The notes: generated by a model from the letters alone, not told the origin. 64,000 nucleotides of DNA from Amaranthus tricolor (GCF_026212465.1 NC_080047.1:35928988-35992987); one strand, 5' to 3'. Positions 1-12,029 are shown, counted from the stretch's first letter. Numbers and translations are program-made.

Positions 1-2693
1 TCCTTTGATATTACCCCATGTCTGCTAGTGTTGCTCCTTTAATCATTTGTAGACCATGGAGGACTACAATAGGAGTATCTACAAGTTTACAATTAAGCAT
101 GCATGTTTCTGCTAACAGGTCAAGAATATACTTTCTCTGACTGATGAAGATGCCTCCTATTGATCTTAGTACCTCAATGCCACGGAAGTACTTAAGTTGC
201 CGTAAGTCCTTCATTTCAAATTCACAAGATGATTGTTCTTTGAGAGCACTAATTTCTTCTTTGTCATCCCCCGTGATAACCATATCATCCACATATATTA
301 TCAGACACGTGATATGATCATTTTTCCTCTTCAAAAATAATGTGTGATTTGAGTCACTCTGTTTGTACGCAAACTTTGTCATAGCTGCAGAGAATCTTCC
401 AAACCATGCTCTTGGAAACTATTTTAAGCCATAGAGAGCTTTACTTAACTTGCATCCTTCCCCGGGCTTGTAACCACTCAGAAAACCTGGAGGTGGCTTC
501 ATATATACTTCCTCCTCTATCTTCCCATGTAAAAAGGCGTTCTTCACATCAAACTTGTGCAAGGGCCAATCTTTATTTGTAGCAATTAAGAACAAGACCG
601 GAATAGTATCAATCTTAGCAACCGGGGAAAAACTCTCAGAATAATCCACTCTATATATCTGAGTTTATCCCTGTGCTACTAGTCTGGCCTTATACATCTC
701 AATAGTCCCTTCGGCTTGATACTTGATCGAGTACACCCATCCACACTCTAATGTCTTCTTACCTTTGGGTAATTCACATTTCACCCATGTTTTGTTTTTA
801 TCAAGTGCTTAGATCTCCTCTTCCATTGCTTTTTTCCATTTTGGATCACGGAGGGCTTCTTCAACAGTTTTGGGTACATCGTTGGAGTAAAGGGAAGTAT
901 TATAGGCCATAGTTGTTTAGGATAGGGCTTCCTTATTATCCCTACCGATCGGATCTGGACCTCTGGCCTCGAATTCTGAATCATATCTCTTTGGAGGAAC
1001 TCCCCTTGTGCTTTTGGGAGACAACTCATACCTGCTTGGTACACTAACAGTGACAGTATCAATGGGTTCATTATCAGTTAAGTGGATTGGCTTAGAAGTT
1101 ACCTCATGCAAAACAGAATGTTCATCAGAGGGGAGTGGAGTGTTCTGAAGAAGAGATACTATGTGATCAGAAACAACTTCGGTAGTTTCACCTACTTGCT
1201 CTTTTGGCTCCATATCATTCACAATTGGATATGTTGGATGTAATAGCCAGCTTAGATCATCACTAAATGTCTCCCCCACAGAACTAGGCTGGGTATAATA
1301 AAATGTCTCTTCGAAGAAATCACAGTCCATAGTGGTATACATTCGATTATGGATAGGGTCAAAACACCGACATCCTTTCTGATTCACTCCATAGCCAAGA
1401 AAGACGCACTTAATCGCCCGAGGTTCAAGTTTGGTTCTATTGTGTTTAGGGAAATGGACGAAGACAACACATCCAAAAATACGAGGTGGAAGAGAATGAG
1501 ATGAAGGAAAGGAGACAAAGGTACCAAACGTAGCTAGAGGTGTTGATAGTTCAAGGGTTTTAGAGGGAAGGCGATTGATGAGGTATGTAGTTGTAGCAAT
1601 GGCTTCAGGCCAAAAATAAGCTAGGGAATGGGAGTCAATGAGAAGAGCTCGGGAGATTTCAAGCAAAGTGCGATTTTTTCGCTCAGCTATGCCGTTTTGT
1701 TGTGGTGTGTTGGGACAAGAGATTTGATGAATCATACCTTGGTCAAAAAGGAATTTTTGTAAGGCAAAGTTGACAAACTCCCCTCAATTATCAAATCGTA
1801 GTATTTGTGGTGTGGCATGAAATTGGGTGCAAAGTATATTATAGAACGCAATAAAGACTGAATAAACCTCAATGTTGTGTTTCAAGAAATATACCCAACT
1901 CATAAGAGTACAATCATCAACAAACAAAATATAATAAGAGAAATTATGCATAGCAACATCTGGAGTAGGTCTCCACACATCAGAATGTATTAATGAAAAG
2001 GACTCGTCGAACAAGTTAAACTAGGAAAATACGAATGTTTATGGCTTTTAGCCAAGACACAAGTTTCACATTAAAGAGACATAACACTATTTTTGTAAAA
2101 GGGAAATAAATGCTTTAAATAGCTTAGAGAAGGATGACCTAAGCGTCGATGCCACATCCAAAGGTGACGATCAGAGGAACCGCAAGTAAGTAAAGCTTGA
2201 AATTTTGAGTCATCTCATCCACATAGTATAAAACTCCTCGTTCAGTACCATGTCCAATGACTATCCCGGTCTGAGCATTCTGCACAATACAACCACCAGA
2301 CGTCTTAAGAATAATGCAATTTAATTCCTTAGTTAACTGACTAATAGACAAAAGTTTATGAGTTAAACTAGGAATTAAAAGACAATATTTTAATTGCATA
2401 TAGACGAAACAACTCTAGCTCCGGCCATAATCCACATTAATACAGTCACCATTCGCAGCTTAAATTTGGGTCCGAGGGGTATAAGTAGTAAGCACAAGAT
2501 CCGTGGGCTCATATGTCATAGTATCGGTTGCCGCACAATCAAAAATACAACCCGAACAATTTGGTTTACACATAAGGCCCACGTGTTTATTTAAATTTGT
2601 GGGTGAAGAATTTGGTTGTTGGGACCCGTTTGTTTTGGATAAAGGGACGGGTATAAGGGTTTTGTGGTGTGCCTCTTTATACAAGGCACTCAA
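1..2693 (-). pseudogene. copia pol remnant: protease, integrase, reverse transcriptase
   Basis: The protease near 2500-2600 reads IFDCAATDTMTYEP where the family has an intact DSGAT core, so the catalytic motif is damaged. The 2139-2399 segment matches the LLSISQLT linker before the integrase zinc finger. The integrase core (1784-2014) and C-terminal part (917-1735, with [16 protein letters not shown]) are in separate frames. Reverse transcriptase shows KFDVKNAFLHG at 419-649 and YVDDMVITGDD at 11-382, so its catalytic aspartates persist although the frame does not. The RNase H portion is outside the window. Confidence 0.88.
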
Positions 2694-2875
2694 AAAAGAA
2701 AAGTCCTTAACCCTCCCTTCTTTCTCCTGAAACGGCGCTCCTCTTTTTGTCTCTCCTGCTCCCTTTTCTTCTTCCCACTATGTCGTCTCTTATTATGTTC
2801 ACAGGTTTTTCCGGTGTTTAACCCTTCATTACCTGATGAGATCTCAGTGGTTGGTTATTGTGGTGGTTCTCACTG

Positions 2876-3712
2876 TCAGGAGGGTCGTAGCAAGGTTAGC
2901 CTTGCCGCCAGTCCGTGGTACCGTGACCTTGGTAGCGGTCTTCCTTTGCTTGTGTTCTTCCAACCATTCGGGGCACCCATTGCGTTTAAAGCACCCTTTC
3001 TATTGTGGCGTGCTCCACCACAGTAGCTACATTTGAGGTGAGATCGATCCCAGTCATCATGCCGGAATGAGGTTTTCGACCGGTGCTTGGTGACTAACCC
3101 CTTCCCAATCTCTGAAGGATTCATTCCTAGTGATGAGGTGGCTCCCATGATGCCAAGTCGTACAAACTCACAGCAAATTGTGGCATAGGTCGTGTAGAGG
3201 GTTGGTAACGGATCTTGGTTAAGCACATCTCTTTGTTCTTTGTCTAAATTGTCATTGATCCCAGCCAAGAACTAGTACAACCTCTGTCTTTTGATGAATG
3301 TGTTGAAAATGGTGATGTCCTCGATATGTTTCATCGGATTTGGCTTCCGACGGTCTATCTCCATCCAAAGTGCGTTTAGTTTTCCGTAAAAAACTTCGAT
3401 TGTATCATTACTCTATTTGATACTTGCGGCTCTGCTGCTTAAATAATAAATTTGTAACTCGTCCCTTCAACTATTCAAGAGGGTTTCAATCCCTTTTCAA
3501 AGATCCCATGCCGTAGTGTAATCAAGGAACTAATTCACTAAGTTTGTTAAAATATATGTTTGCTATAATCCAAGAGAGTACAACGGAATCTCTTTATTTC
3601 CATTGTGGATAAGTCGGATTTTATGGTCTCCGCAGGGGCGGCGGTGATGTGACTGAGTCGCCCCCTCCCTTCGATTGCAATTTGGATTAATTTACACCAT
3701 GTGGTGTGATTT
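2876..3712 (-). pseudogene. copia gag remnant with zinc knuckle (main part)
   Basis: The upstream end encodes NHTTWCKLIQIAIEGRG-like residues, matching the gag pattern of plant copia elements. Further on is a CCHC knuckle beginning CSYCGGARH. The last Cys of the knuckle and the following CFKRNGCPEW-like stretch are in the next frame, so a one-base shift lies exactly at the knuckle. The first ~55 gag codons sit at 6740-6895, beyond the LTR insertion, and a further one-base shift separates the two parts. Confidence 0.8.
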
Positions 3713-4084
3713 TGTAACGGTCCGGTTTGAGTGAACCGGAAATCCATATGAAAATACAAATTCCGATTCACTCTTTGGACTCCAGAGAAGACTTTTCTCT
3801 AGGACCGTCAACGTTCCGTCGATAAAGAAATATAGATAAAACAGAAAGCAGTACCAGCGTGAAAGATAATAAGTCAACGGAAACTCTTACGTACAACTCG
3901 AGAGCCTGAAGGCCTCTAAACAAACTATTTGAAATAAGCGGAAGCGAAAAGAAAACTACATTATCTCCTGTTACTTGAGTACAGAGTTTCTTTCTACTCA
4001 TAACCTAATACAAAAAGATAATAGCATAGTCTTAATGATTACGGGTTCTAAGTCGAGACCTCACTTCAAACCCCACCTGCAATC

Positions 4085-4118
4085 AACCTACTAGTCGTCG
4101 TACAACGACTAGTAGGTT
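4085..4118. repeat. Perfect inverted repeat, 14-bp arms
   Basis: AACCTACTAGTCGT (4085-4098) and ACGACTAGTAGGTT (4105-4118) are exact reverse complements around a 6-base loop. Confidence 0.9.
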
Positions 4119-4230
4119 CCAAAGAAACAAACCAATACACGTCAGAGACTCCATACAAATATCAATCAGGTTGAATACAAGCAAAATGTTCATCCTAGCA
4201 TGCATAGGCTCTAATATATTTATTATTAAT

Positions 4231-4352
4231 TAATTCCAACTTGTAACGTTGCCCGTCCTATTCGGGTCGTTCAAGTATAAACCATTCATTATTACATAAT
4301 TCCAACTTGTAACGTTGCCCGTCCTGTTCGGGTCGTTCAAGTATAAATCCAA
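4231..4352. repeat. 66-bp direct repeat inside the LTR
   Basis: TAATTCCAACTTGTAACG starts at 4231 and again at 4297. Both copies continue through a GCCCGTCCTRTTCGGG stem-loop. A more diverged third unit starts near 4409. Confidence 0.8.
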
Positions 4353-4505
4353 ATCTTTTTGGAGGAATACACTTGGAAGAGCTAATCCCAAGGCAACCAC
4401 CGACCTAAGACTTTGCCCGTCCTGTTCAGGGCGTCAAAGGCTAAAGTATGCATACCCCCATGGTGACCGTAATGATCCAAAAGTGCCATGGGAACAATAA
4501 TTATA

Positions 4506-5243
4506 ATAATCCAAACCAATTCGTTAACCCTTTGGGTAACATAGTATAACCAAACGTCAACCCCTTCGGGTGACAATACATAAATTCTCAATTTTCAATT
4601 AAATTCCTTTCAGATTATTTGAGGTGTATAATCCTTATGTGATTTACAAAGCCTCGATTAGAAATAAAACAACACTACTTGCACAACCACATAAACAGTA
4701 TGGTCTAATCATGTACCTTTAAGCGTTGCAAACAACAATGTTCAAGCACGACCGAAATTTCGCCCTCTTATGAATCGAGGTCCTAAATAACACACACACA
4801 AAACGATCACGTATTAGGACATTTTTACACATTTAATCCACTCCATACTCTAAAATATCACTAAGACTTGATAAATAATCCAAACCAATTCGTTAACCCT
4901 TTGGGTAACATAGTATAACCAAACGTCAACCCCTTCGGGTGACAATACATAAATTCTCAATTTTCAATTAAATTCCTTTCAGATTATTTGAGGTGTATAA
5001 TCCTTATGTGATTTACAAAGCCTCGATTAGAAATAAAACAACACTACTTGCACAACCACATAAACAGTATGGTCTAATCATGTACCTTTAAGCGTTGCAA
5101 ACAACAATGTTCAAGCACGACCGAAATTTCGCCCTCTTATGAATCGAGGTCCTAAATAACACACACACAAAACGATCACGTATTAGGACATTTTTACACA
5201 TTTAATCCACTCCATACTCTAAAATATCACTAAGACTTGATAA
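4506..5243. repeat. Perfect tandem duplication, 369-bp unit x2
   Basis: Copy 1 (about 4506-4874) and copy 2 (about 4875-5243) look identical base for base, from CCAAACCAATTCG to CTAAGACTTGATAA. The identity implies a recent duplication or unequal exchange, or an assembly artefact. Confidence 0.93.
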
Positions 5244-5539
5244 TTTTTAATTGTTTACATCCTATTCCCAATGGATCCAAATTTCAAATTCTGACCAGAA
5301 ACTTTACGGTCCATTTCAGACAGATTAGAAAATTCAAGTGAAAAATCTAACTTTGCCATTGCGTTTGGAACGCGTCATTTACCTTGGGTACCAATTTTCA
5401 TAATTTCTAACATCCAATTACTATTTTTAATTATTTTAAGCGTTTAACGAGTTTTTAACGCATCAGTACATAAAACAACGGAACACGACTAACGTTTCCG
5501 GATCGGCACCTTTAACGAGACAGAACAACTGCTGCCCGA

Positions 5540-5543
<4 letters not shown>

Positions 5544-5620
<77 letters not shown>
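5544..5620. repeat. (AT)n microsatellite
   Basis: About 77 bp of uninterrupted TA dinucleotides inside the LTR, followed by a short (ATT)n run. Confidence 0.97.
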
Positions 5621-5624
<4 letters not shown>

Positions 5625-6739
5625 CATTATTATTATTATTTTATATATATACATTATCAACCCTTTTTAAATCTCATGACCAAAATAACTCTAGTAAAGT
5701 CACATTCACAAAATCCTTCAAGAGACTTGAAATTTCATAAATTATGATAACTAAATTAAATACTTAATTCTCTTAACAAATTAAATTTTGTAGAGAATTA
5801 CAAAACCAAATCACCCTTTTAAATCAAGACACATATATATAAATATAACACAATCCTTCAAGCAAATCAAATTTTGCTAAAGGATTTATAAATTTTGGAT
5901 GACTCTATTACTTAATCCATACCATTTACATTTCATCTAACAAATTGAAATTTTGTTAGAGAAAATAGACTATAAGAAATTTATTTAAATATCAATATAA
6001 CTTTAAATACTTAATTCTTATAACAAATATAAATTTTGTTAAAGAATATTGATCATGAAGTTCCTTTTCTTAATCGTTTTAACAAATTATAGCTTATTAA
6101 AGGATTATAAGAGAAAATTTTCATATATAAAAGAAAAATATTCAATCGTCGTATAAGTCATAGGATATCATCATATATAAAATATATTGTATATAAAATC
6201 TACAATTAACAATTCAATTAAACTTACCCTTAGATCACAAGATTGGATGGAACAACAAGAAATTTTTTTTTTCTTTTGAAGTGCCGAAACAAGAGGAAGC
6301 AAAGAAGAAATTTTCTGAATTTTGTGAGTTCTTGAAACGATTGAAATGGCTATGAAAATTCAAGGAGACTAAAGAATTAATAGGCAATTTAAACAAGGAT
6401 TATAATTGTGCCATAAACACAATTATGAGAGGAGTTACAAGACTCCTCCCATGCCATAAAACACAACCGGCCACTCTTCATTTTCCTTTAGTTTTTTTTT
6501 TTTGTATTAATTAATTAAGTAATATTATATTATTGTTAAAACAGCAAAAAAACGTCACGCGATAATATCGTACGCGATAAAACTCGTCACCATTAAAATT
6601 AAACTTACTTTATTTCTTATAATTAACTATGTAAAATAATATAATTTAATATTACTTATTTATTTTATTTTGTTATACTTTATTTTATTATATTTTATTT
6701 ATTTTTAAACCCGATAAATTACGGGGTGTTACAGATTTG

Positions 6740-6895
6740 GTAAGTCAGTTTTTCTACCACCTTGAGGTCTGTCGTGGACAACTCAATGGTGGTGTTTTGT
6801 TTGTTGAGTTGCTGGAACATTTTGAACATTTGCTCCATTTGAGCGACTGTGACTAGCTGCTGATTTTGGGGGTTGGTTTTGTTTTCGTTTTCCAT
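6740..6895 (-). pseudogene. copia gag N-terminus, severed by the LTR insertion
   Basis: The minus strand opens at an ATG (6895) and encodes MENENKTNPQNQQ, then a Gln- and Met-rich stretch, reading up to the target duplication at 6735-6739. It resumes at 3712 after the inserted LTR is removed. It lies about 70 bp downstream of the primer-binding site, the usual place for gag to start. Confidence 0.75.
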
Positions 6896-6965
6896 TGCAG
6901 GTAAGGTTTAATGGTAAATGATATTGGCCGGAAAAATAAGGTTACCGTCTCGGAATTAACCATAC

Positions 6966-6978
6966 GGCGCTGATACTA
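6966..6978 (-). other. Primer-binding site of the left copia element (degenerate tRNA-Met type)
   Basis: On the minus strand TAGTATCAGCGCC directly follows the LTR's CA end. The canonical plant copia site is TGGTATCAGAGCC, so this copy has two changes. The second copia element in the window has the canonical form at about 43800-43818. Confidence 0.75.
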
Positions 6979-7177
6979 TGAAAAATAAAATAATGCGGAA
7001 TGAAGGTTAAGACAAGTGTTTTAGGGTTTAGAATATTGGTTTGTATTGAATAAAATAATTACATATGCTCCCTATAAATACATGATTAGGCTAACTAATA
7101 AAGGCAACTAGAATAATTACAATCAATTATAATCACTAATTATTCTAAGAATATGCTGAATATATGACTTTCCTACA
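6979..7177 (-). repeat. 5' LTR of the left copia element
   Basis: On the minus strand the LTR starts TGTAGGAAAGTC at 7177 and ends CA at 6979, about 199 bp, which is short for the superfamily. A TATA-like TATTTATAGG lies mid-LTR near 7075. The 5' edge abuts an (AT)n tract, so the target duplication cannot be read. Confidence 0.75.
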
Positions 7178-7478
7178 ATATATATATATATATATATATA
7201 GAGAGAAGGGGGGATCAAATAATAATGATAAGGATTTTTGTTTGATTTTGTTTTATTACTATATATACAAAAAAGGATATTATCTTATAAAGAAAAAACA
7301 TTCTAAAAATTTATGTCATAGTTACTCTTTTGTATAACATAGTAACTTTTACAATTATGTGTTTTTGGCTCAATCGTGACCATATATTTTTTTATTTTAG
7401 TGAAATCAAGGGTGTAAAGTCTTACTTACCCTTCTCAATGAATCTCTCCCCTATATATATATATATATATATATATAT
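7178..7478. mobile_element. Short element between two (AT)n tracts
   Basis: (AT)n at about 7178-7200 and 7453-7478 bracket a ~250-bp AT-rich segment. It opens AGAGAGAAGGGG and closes CTTCTCAATGAATCTCTCCCC, which gives weak inverted ends. The arrangement resembles the (AT)n-flanked elements at 38.5-45.3 kb, but the terminal match is much poorer. Confidence 0.35.
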
Positions 7479-7990
7479 GATCTTAAACTTATAATAAGTT
7501 AATTGATAATCAGATTTAATTTTTTAAATATAATATTCTATACTATTTTACGTTGATCATTTTAAATACTAAAATACAAGAGCATCATAATACACACAAT
7601 CCTCTAGAAAATATTTATGTTGATCATTGAAAGATTAAGATAAGTAACAAAAAAGTAATTTTAGATATCCATTGAGAAAAATTAGAAAATACTATATAAT
7701 GATACGAAAGATGAACTTAAAATAAAAAGAAAGAGTAATATAATGATAAGGGTTCCACCATAGAGACATTTGGGGTCCTCGTTTTGGTTTGTTTTTGATG
7801 GCAAATAATGTGAGTCTTGTGACTTTGTGATCTTTCATTTTCATCATATTATATTTTCTTCTTCCTTTTTGTGTCATTGTATTTCTAATGTCTTAATCTC
7901 CCGCTGTCTCGTAGTATCTAGCTCTACCTAAAAATCAAGAGTGAAGTACATTTCAATTATATCTCAATTTTGAGGAGTACGTATTAAATA
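7479..7990. other. AT-rich intergenic DNA, nothing recognised
   Basis: Long A/T runs and short chance frames only. The 61-codon minus-strand frame near 7692-7877 has no recognisable motif. Confidence 0.6.
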
Positions 7991-8246
7991 CTTTCTGCGT
8001 TCTCTAATGTTCGTTTCATTCGGAATATTCCACCTTAAAGAAATAAATTTAATTAATGTTTTTGCACATATTTAGAAGATAAAATATATCTATGTGAGAT
8101 CTCGTTACATACGTTCTAATGTATAGTTTTTTATTGTGTATTTTTTTATAATTTTTTATTATGTGTATTTAAAAATATTAAGGTTTAAAATTTATATTGA
8201 AAATTGTACAAAAAGTAATAAGAAAAATAAAAAGAAAAAGAAGGAG
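7991..8246. mobile_element. Stowaway-like MITE
   Basis: Ends CTTTCTGCGTTC and AGAAGGAG are flanked by TA (7989-7990 and 8247-8248). Inside are GGAATATTCCACCTTAAAG and a segment on (sub)zero-coding ATATTTTATCTTCTAAATATG, shared in the opposite orientation with the MITE at 17697. These are Tc1/mariner-type MITE traits. Confidence 0.65.
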
Positions 8247-9435
8247 TACTTTTCTAAATTTTATTTGAAAAAAAAAAAACCTCAATCCAAACAAGCTTGA
8301 AAATTAAACTCACATTTATTAATCTAAACTAATTTTTCTTAAACCGTAACAAATATAAACTGAACAAAACTTATATTAAAATTATTAAACTTAATCGATT
8401 CAAAACAAGTTGTTTCAAACAACTAACTTATCAAATATTAACGTTAGATGTTTTAATCAGTTAATCATCTAATTATATCAGAATAAATTAAAAATTTTGC
8501 AATAAACTATTTTACTAAACATTCTCTAAAAATTTATACAAAATGAAATGGAAAGTCTATTTATGAAAAAATCATTTTACACTTATATGAATAATTTGAG
8601 TGATAATAATTGTGAGAATTAAAACAAAAAGCTAATTGTTGTACTTGCCTTGTTTGACGATGATTACAATTATCCGACCAGCTTGTTTGTTAGTTGTTTA
8701 TATATTACTAAATAAATGAAAAGGAGAGGGCACATTCTCATAAACCTCATCTTTTAGGAGCGGCTTAGAGTTAACTACTTGGTTTAATTTGTTGCCACCC
8801 AATTAGTCCACCTTTTTAGCTTTTTTTAATTCATTTTGTTCTTGCCGATTTTCTATTAAGTGACTCGAATTTTTATTTGATGTGACATGCAAATTGACAA
8901 AATGTGCAAATGACCATATATAAACTCAATTTTTTGCATAAATAATGCTTAAATAATTCAAAATTTCTATGACACAAATTTATAGATTCTCAAATTACGG
9001 ATCACATAAGTTTAAAAATTTTGGAAACAAGAACGCCAATAAAAATTGTTGATAATGTTGGTGATTATACCGAAAACTGCAAATAAAGCTACAGTTATTG
9101 ACATTATCGGTGATTCTTCCTTTCCTATTGAGTTTAACCAAGAGTTAAGTGAGGAAAAGTTACCTAGACGTATGGTTGTTCAAATAATAATCATAATGAA
9201 ATCAAAGAGAAAAGCAACAAAGTAATAAGTTTACATTTCATTGATTTGAAAATTGATGATCATGACGAATTAAAAAAAAAAATGTGTTTTATCTTACAGG
9301 AAAATCTTATTTTCAAACTATCACTTCGTCTCCCCATCACCTAAATAAATTATTTTCTTCATTTTTTCTTCTCCCATTTTCCTACAAACATCATCTAGAT
9401 GACCATACCCCTCCCTTAAACTCAAAAAGTAAAAC
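8247..9435. other. AT-rich intergenic DNA, nothing recognised
   Basis: No coding motif, repeat array or element ends that I can support. A short plus-strand frame near 9070-9230 is not recognisable. Confidence 0.6.
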
Positions 9436-9553
9436 AAAACAATTAGAAATCTAATACAAACCATATCATACAATATCTAAACAAAACTGACATCAAAACA
9501 ATTAGAAATCCAATACAAACCATATCATATAATATCTAAACAAAATTGACATA
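9436..9553. repeat. 59-bp tandem duplication
   Basis: AAAACAATTAGAAATC starts at 9436 and again at 9495. The two 59-bp units differ at only a few positions, mostly C/T. Confidence 0.88.
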
Positions 9554-9779
9554 GTTTAATACTAATGCAAGCCAAAGGAAAATAACGTTTAATTTATCGA
9601 AATTACACAAGCACAATCACATAAGAAGAAAAAGTTATCATACAACATAGTAGGGTGGACAAACATGCTAGAAGCACATCCAACTCTAGCTCATCCCCAT
9701 GCACTTATAACCCATATTCCTCTTTGTTAAACATTTAGAGTATATACACCTGAATTTGTATATACTACATATTTAATAT

Positions 9780-10566
9780 TGTAGTGGGACTAAACTAAAT
9801 ATATTATAAGTCCAATTAAATGCCTCAAAGGAAAAACGCAAAAACACAAATAGAAGAAAACGATGACTCGCGTTGGCTAGGCGACGAGTCGTCACTTAAT
9901 TACTGAAGTAAAAAATTGGTTAGAGAAATAAGTCGACTCGGCTTTATTAGGAATGCCGACTCGGCGTTTTGGGTGACGACTCTGCGCCAGGCCTCTGTCC
10001 TAATTTTTCGCGGTTTTGTTCGTTTTGTCTGGTTTTGTTTGCTAGTGTTGCCTTGATCAAAACACCACTAATGCTCAATTAACTTCTGGTTAGAAGTTAA
10101 TTGTGATTGTTTTGCTTTGATTAATCATTACTTTGATTCATAAGTTTTGCTTAGTGAAACACATTTGTTTCAAAAGGAGGTATTTTTTGATGGATTGCTC
10201 TATAAAGAGTATGCATGCAAAAGGACAATCCATCCCATCTTCATATCATTTCTGATTTCCTCTCTTAAGAATTCTCTCATTCTTATTCTTCCTTTCATGA
10301 GACAATATTGAGAGAGTAATTAACTCTCAATATCATCAAAGTTATTAATTCAATACAACACATATCTTTACTATTGCAATTTCTTTTGTATTAGAATTTT
10401 GTTGTGTAGATTGTATCTCATTGTGAATTTCTTTCATCATCCCAAGCACCTTTGTGGGAGAAATATCACAATAGGAAAGTGTATGAACGTCTTCTACTCA
10501 TATCAAGTTTTCGAGCGATTTCTTTGATTGTCTCAACCATATCTTCATCGTTTGCTTGGTGATTCA
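9780..10566 (+). mobile_element. Possible solo LTR (copia-like)
   Basis: The segment starts TGTAGTGGGAC and can be closed at GGTGATTCA, giving TG...CA ends and about 787 bp. A TATA-like CTATAAAGAG at about 10200 precedes a CT-rich stretch, as expected at a U3/R junction. It also contains a perfect hairpin (10076-10103). The flanks are AATAT and ATATG, so there is no clean target duplication, and no internal region follows. Confidence 0.35.
10076..10103. repeat. Perfect 12-bp inverted repeat, 4-base loop
   Basis: CAATTAACTTCT, loop GGTT, AGAAGTTAATTG. A second hairpin with arms around AATATTGAGAG lies at about 10302-10335. Confidence 0.9.
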
Positions 10567-12029
10567 ATATGAGTTCAAAGCCATATATAAAGGTTTGTAA
10601 AAATACATTATTATTGTAAGACTCTTTACCTTGTGAACATGGATCTTATCCATTATTGGTATGTCAAGTCCAACCTTTGATGACATTCTCTAGTCCCTTC
10701 TTTAGTTAATTGTCCTCGTCCTTCAGCTATTAGATAACACTCTTCTGTCAATCGGTCATAGACTGTTTTTCCACCTAAAGCAAGAGCATCCCAATTATTT
10801 CTCATTCACATCACACATAGGGCATGCAAATTATCTTCGCATTGGGCACTTGTCCAACCGTGATTGATACCTATATACCAACCACAGTTGAAAAAATCTT
10901 TACCAATGTTATTGCGAAATAGGAGGTAATTGACATTTAAGTTATTAAACATAGCACACAACAAGCTATTTTCATTTTTAAAATCCTAAAACATTAAGAT
11001 TTTCGAAAAGTTAACCATACATTATTCCTTAAATCAACCATGGTGACAAATATGTTCAACTCAACACCAAGCTAAATTTTAACCATAATTTCACCTATTA
11101 TACATGTCTGCTAAAAATGTACTCAATCCAGATAATTTATCTTATATTTAACCATATTTTAGTCATTAAAAAATATATTAAATGTTCATTTTTTTTTCAT
11201 AAATTTTCATACTTCTTCAAACAAAGTTTCTAAGCTATTAAAACACCAACTTTCATTCAAGTTAATACAATTTCGGCAAACATATACAATAAGTGAGATT
11301 ATTCGGTTGATGGATAAAAAATTAAATTATTTATATTAAATTTTCAATTAAAAAGTAATTTTGAAATTTGATGTTGTTTTGTAGGTAAAAAGTTGCATGG
11401 ATGGATATCGATGCACTTCAAGAAAATTCAAATTTCATCATGGGAATACTAGTACTAAAGTGTGGTAGCTTCCTAGAATTCGTGAGTGTGTTTTTATCTT
11501 GGTTTATAAATGATGTTGATGTCATGTTGAGGTAGGTGATACTAGTAAATTGTGGTTGTTGTGGCTATATTTGAGGGCATACTTTCTGGTCAACATGCCA
11601 AAAAAAATAACATTAAGAATGTGTTGCTTAGAGTCAAACTATGACCATTGGTAGGCAATTTGTAGTATATACTAGTACTCAAATGACTTATAAGAGATCA
11701 TTTGATGTAATATAAAAAAAAATTAAAAGCTTATTTGATGTATTTTTAGATTGCGTTTGTTAAGTATTTTATTTCTAATTGTAGATTTTAATTTTGAAAT
11801 CATTAATAAAGAATTTGAAAATGATAAAGTTTGGAAAGTCATTATTAAAATCTCGTCTTTAACCACTTTTATAACAATGTTGAATTTGACTTTAATCTAA
11901 ATTTAACTTTTTTTATTTGTCAAACACTAAATTTGAGTCAAATATATATTTTTAAATGAAATCATTATTCTCAAACATATTATTAAGTTATTTAATTTAA
12001 TATTCTTAAGCTTGACAATTCCATTTACA
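10567..12029. other. Intergenic DNA, mostly unrecognised
   Basis: The stretch 10640-10920 has higher GC and short minus-strand frames that might be a decayed coding fragment, but I could not assign it. The rest is AT-rich and featureless. Confidence 0.5.

Larger units (their letters stand above)
3713..6734 (-). mobile_element. Solo-LTR-like insertion (probably Ty3/gypsy chromovirus) inside the copia element
   Basis: The block begins TGTAACGG at 3713 and ends GGGGTGTTACA at 6734, so on the minus strand it starts TGTAACACCCCG and ends CCGTTACA. It is flanked on both sides by the 5-bp duplication GATTT (3708-3712 and 6735-6739). TGTAACACCCC is a common LTR start in plant chromoviruses, which can have LTRs of several kb. 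No gag or pol coding is visible in its 3022 bp, so a solo LTR is the simplest reading; a non-autonomous element is the alternative. It holds a perfect 369-bp tandem duplication, several small hairpins and an (AT)n tract. Confidence 0.72.
1..7177 (-). mobile_element. Ty1/copia retrotransposon, decayed, truncated by left window edge, split by an LTR insertion
   Basis: Reading leftwards from 7177 the parts come in copia order: 5' LTR (6979-7177), primer-binding site (6966-6978), gag start (ATG at 6895), gag body and zinc knuckle (about 2876-3712), protease (about 2460-2693), GAG-pre-integrase linker (2139-2399), integrase (917-2014) and reverse transcriptase (11-649). Integrase before reverse transcriptase is the copia order. 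RNase H and the 3' LTR must lie beyond base 1. The coding region is broken by many stops and frameshifts, so the copy cannot be autonomous. Bases 3713-6734 are a later insertion and not part of it. Confidence 0.9.

Noticed and set aside
10640..10920. Possible decayed coding fragment (minus strand, NHGWTSAQCEDNLHALCVM-like)
   Set aside because: I could not match it to any family and frames are broken; too weak to list as a gene.
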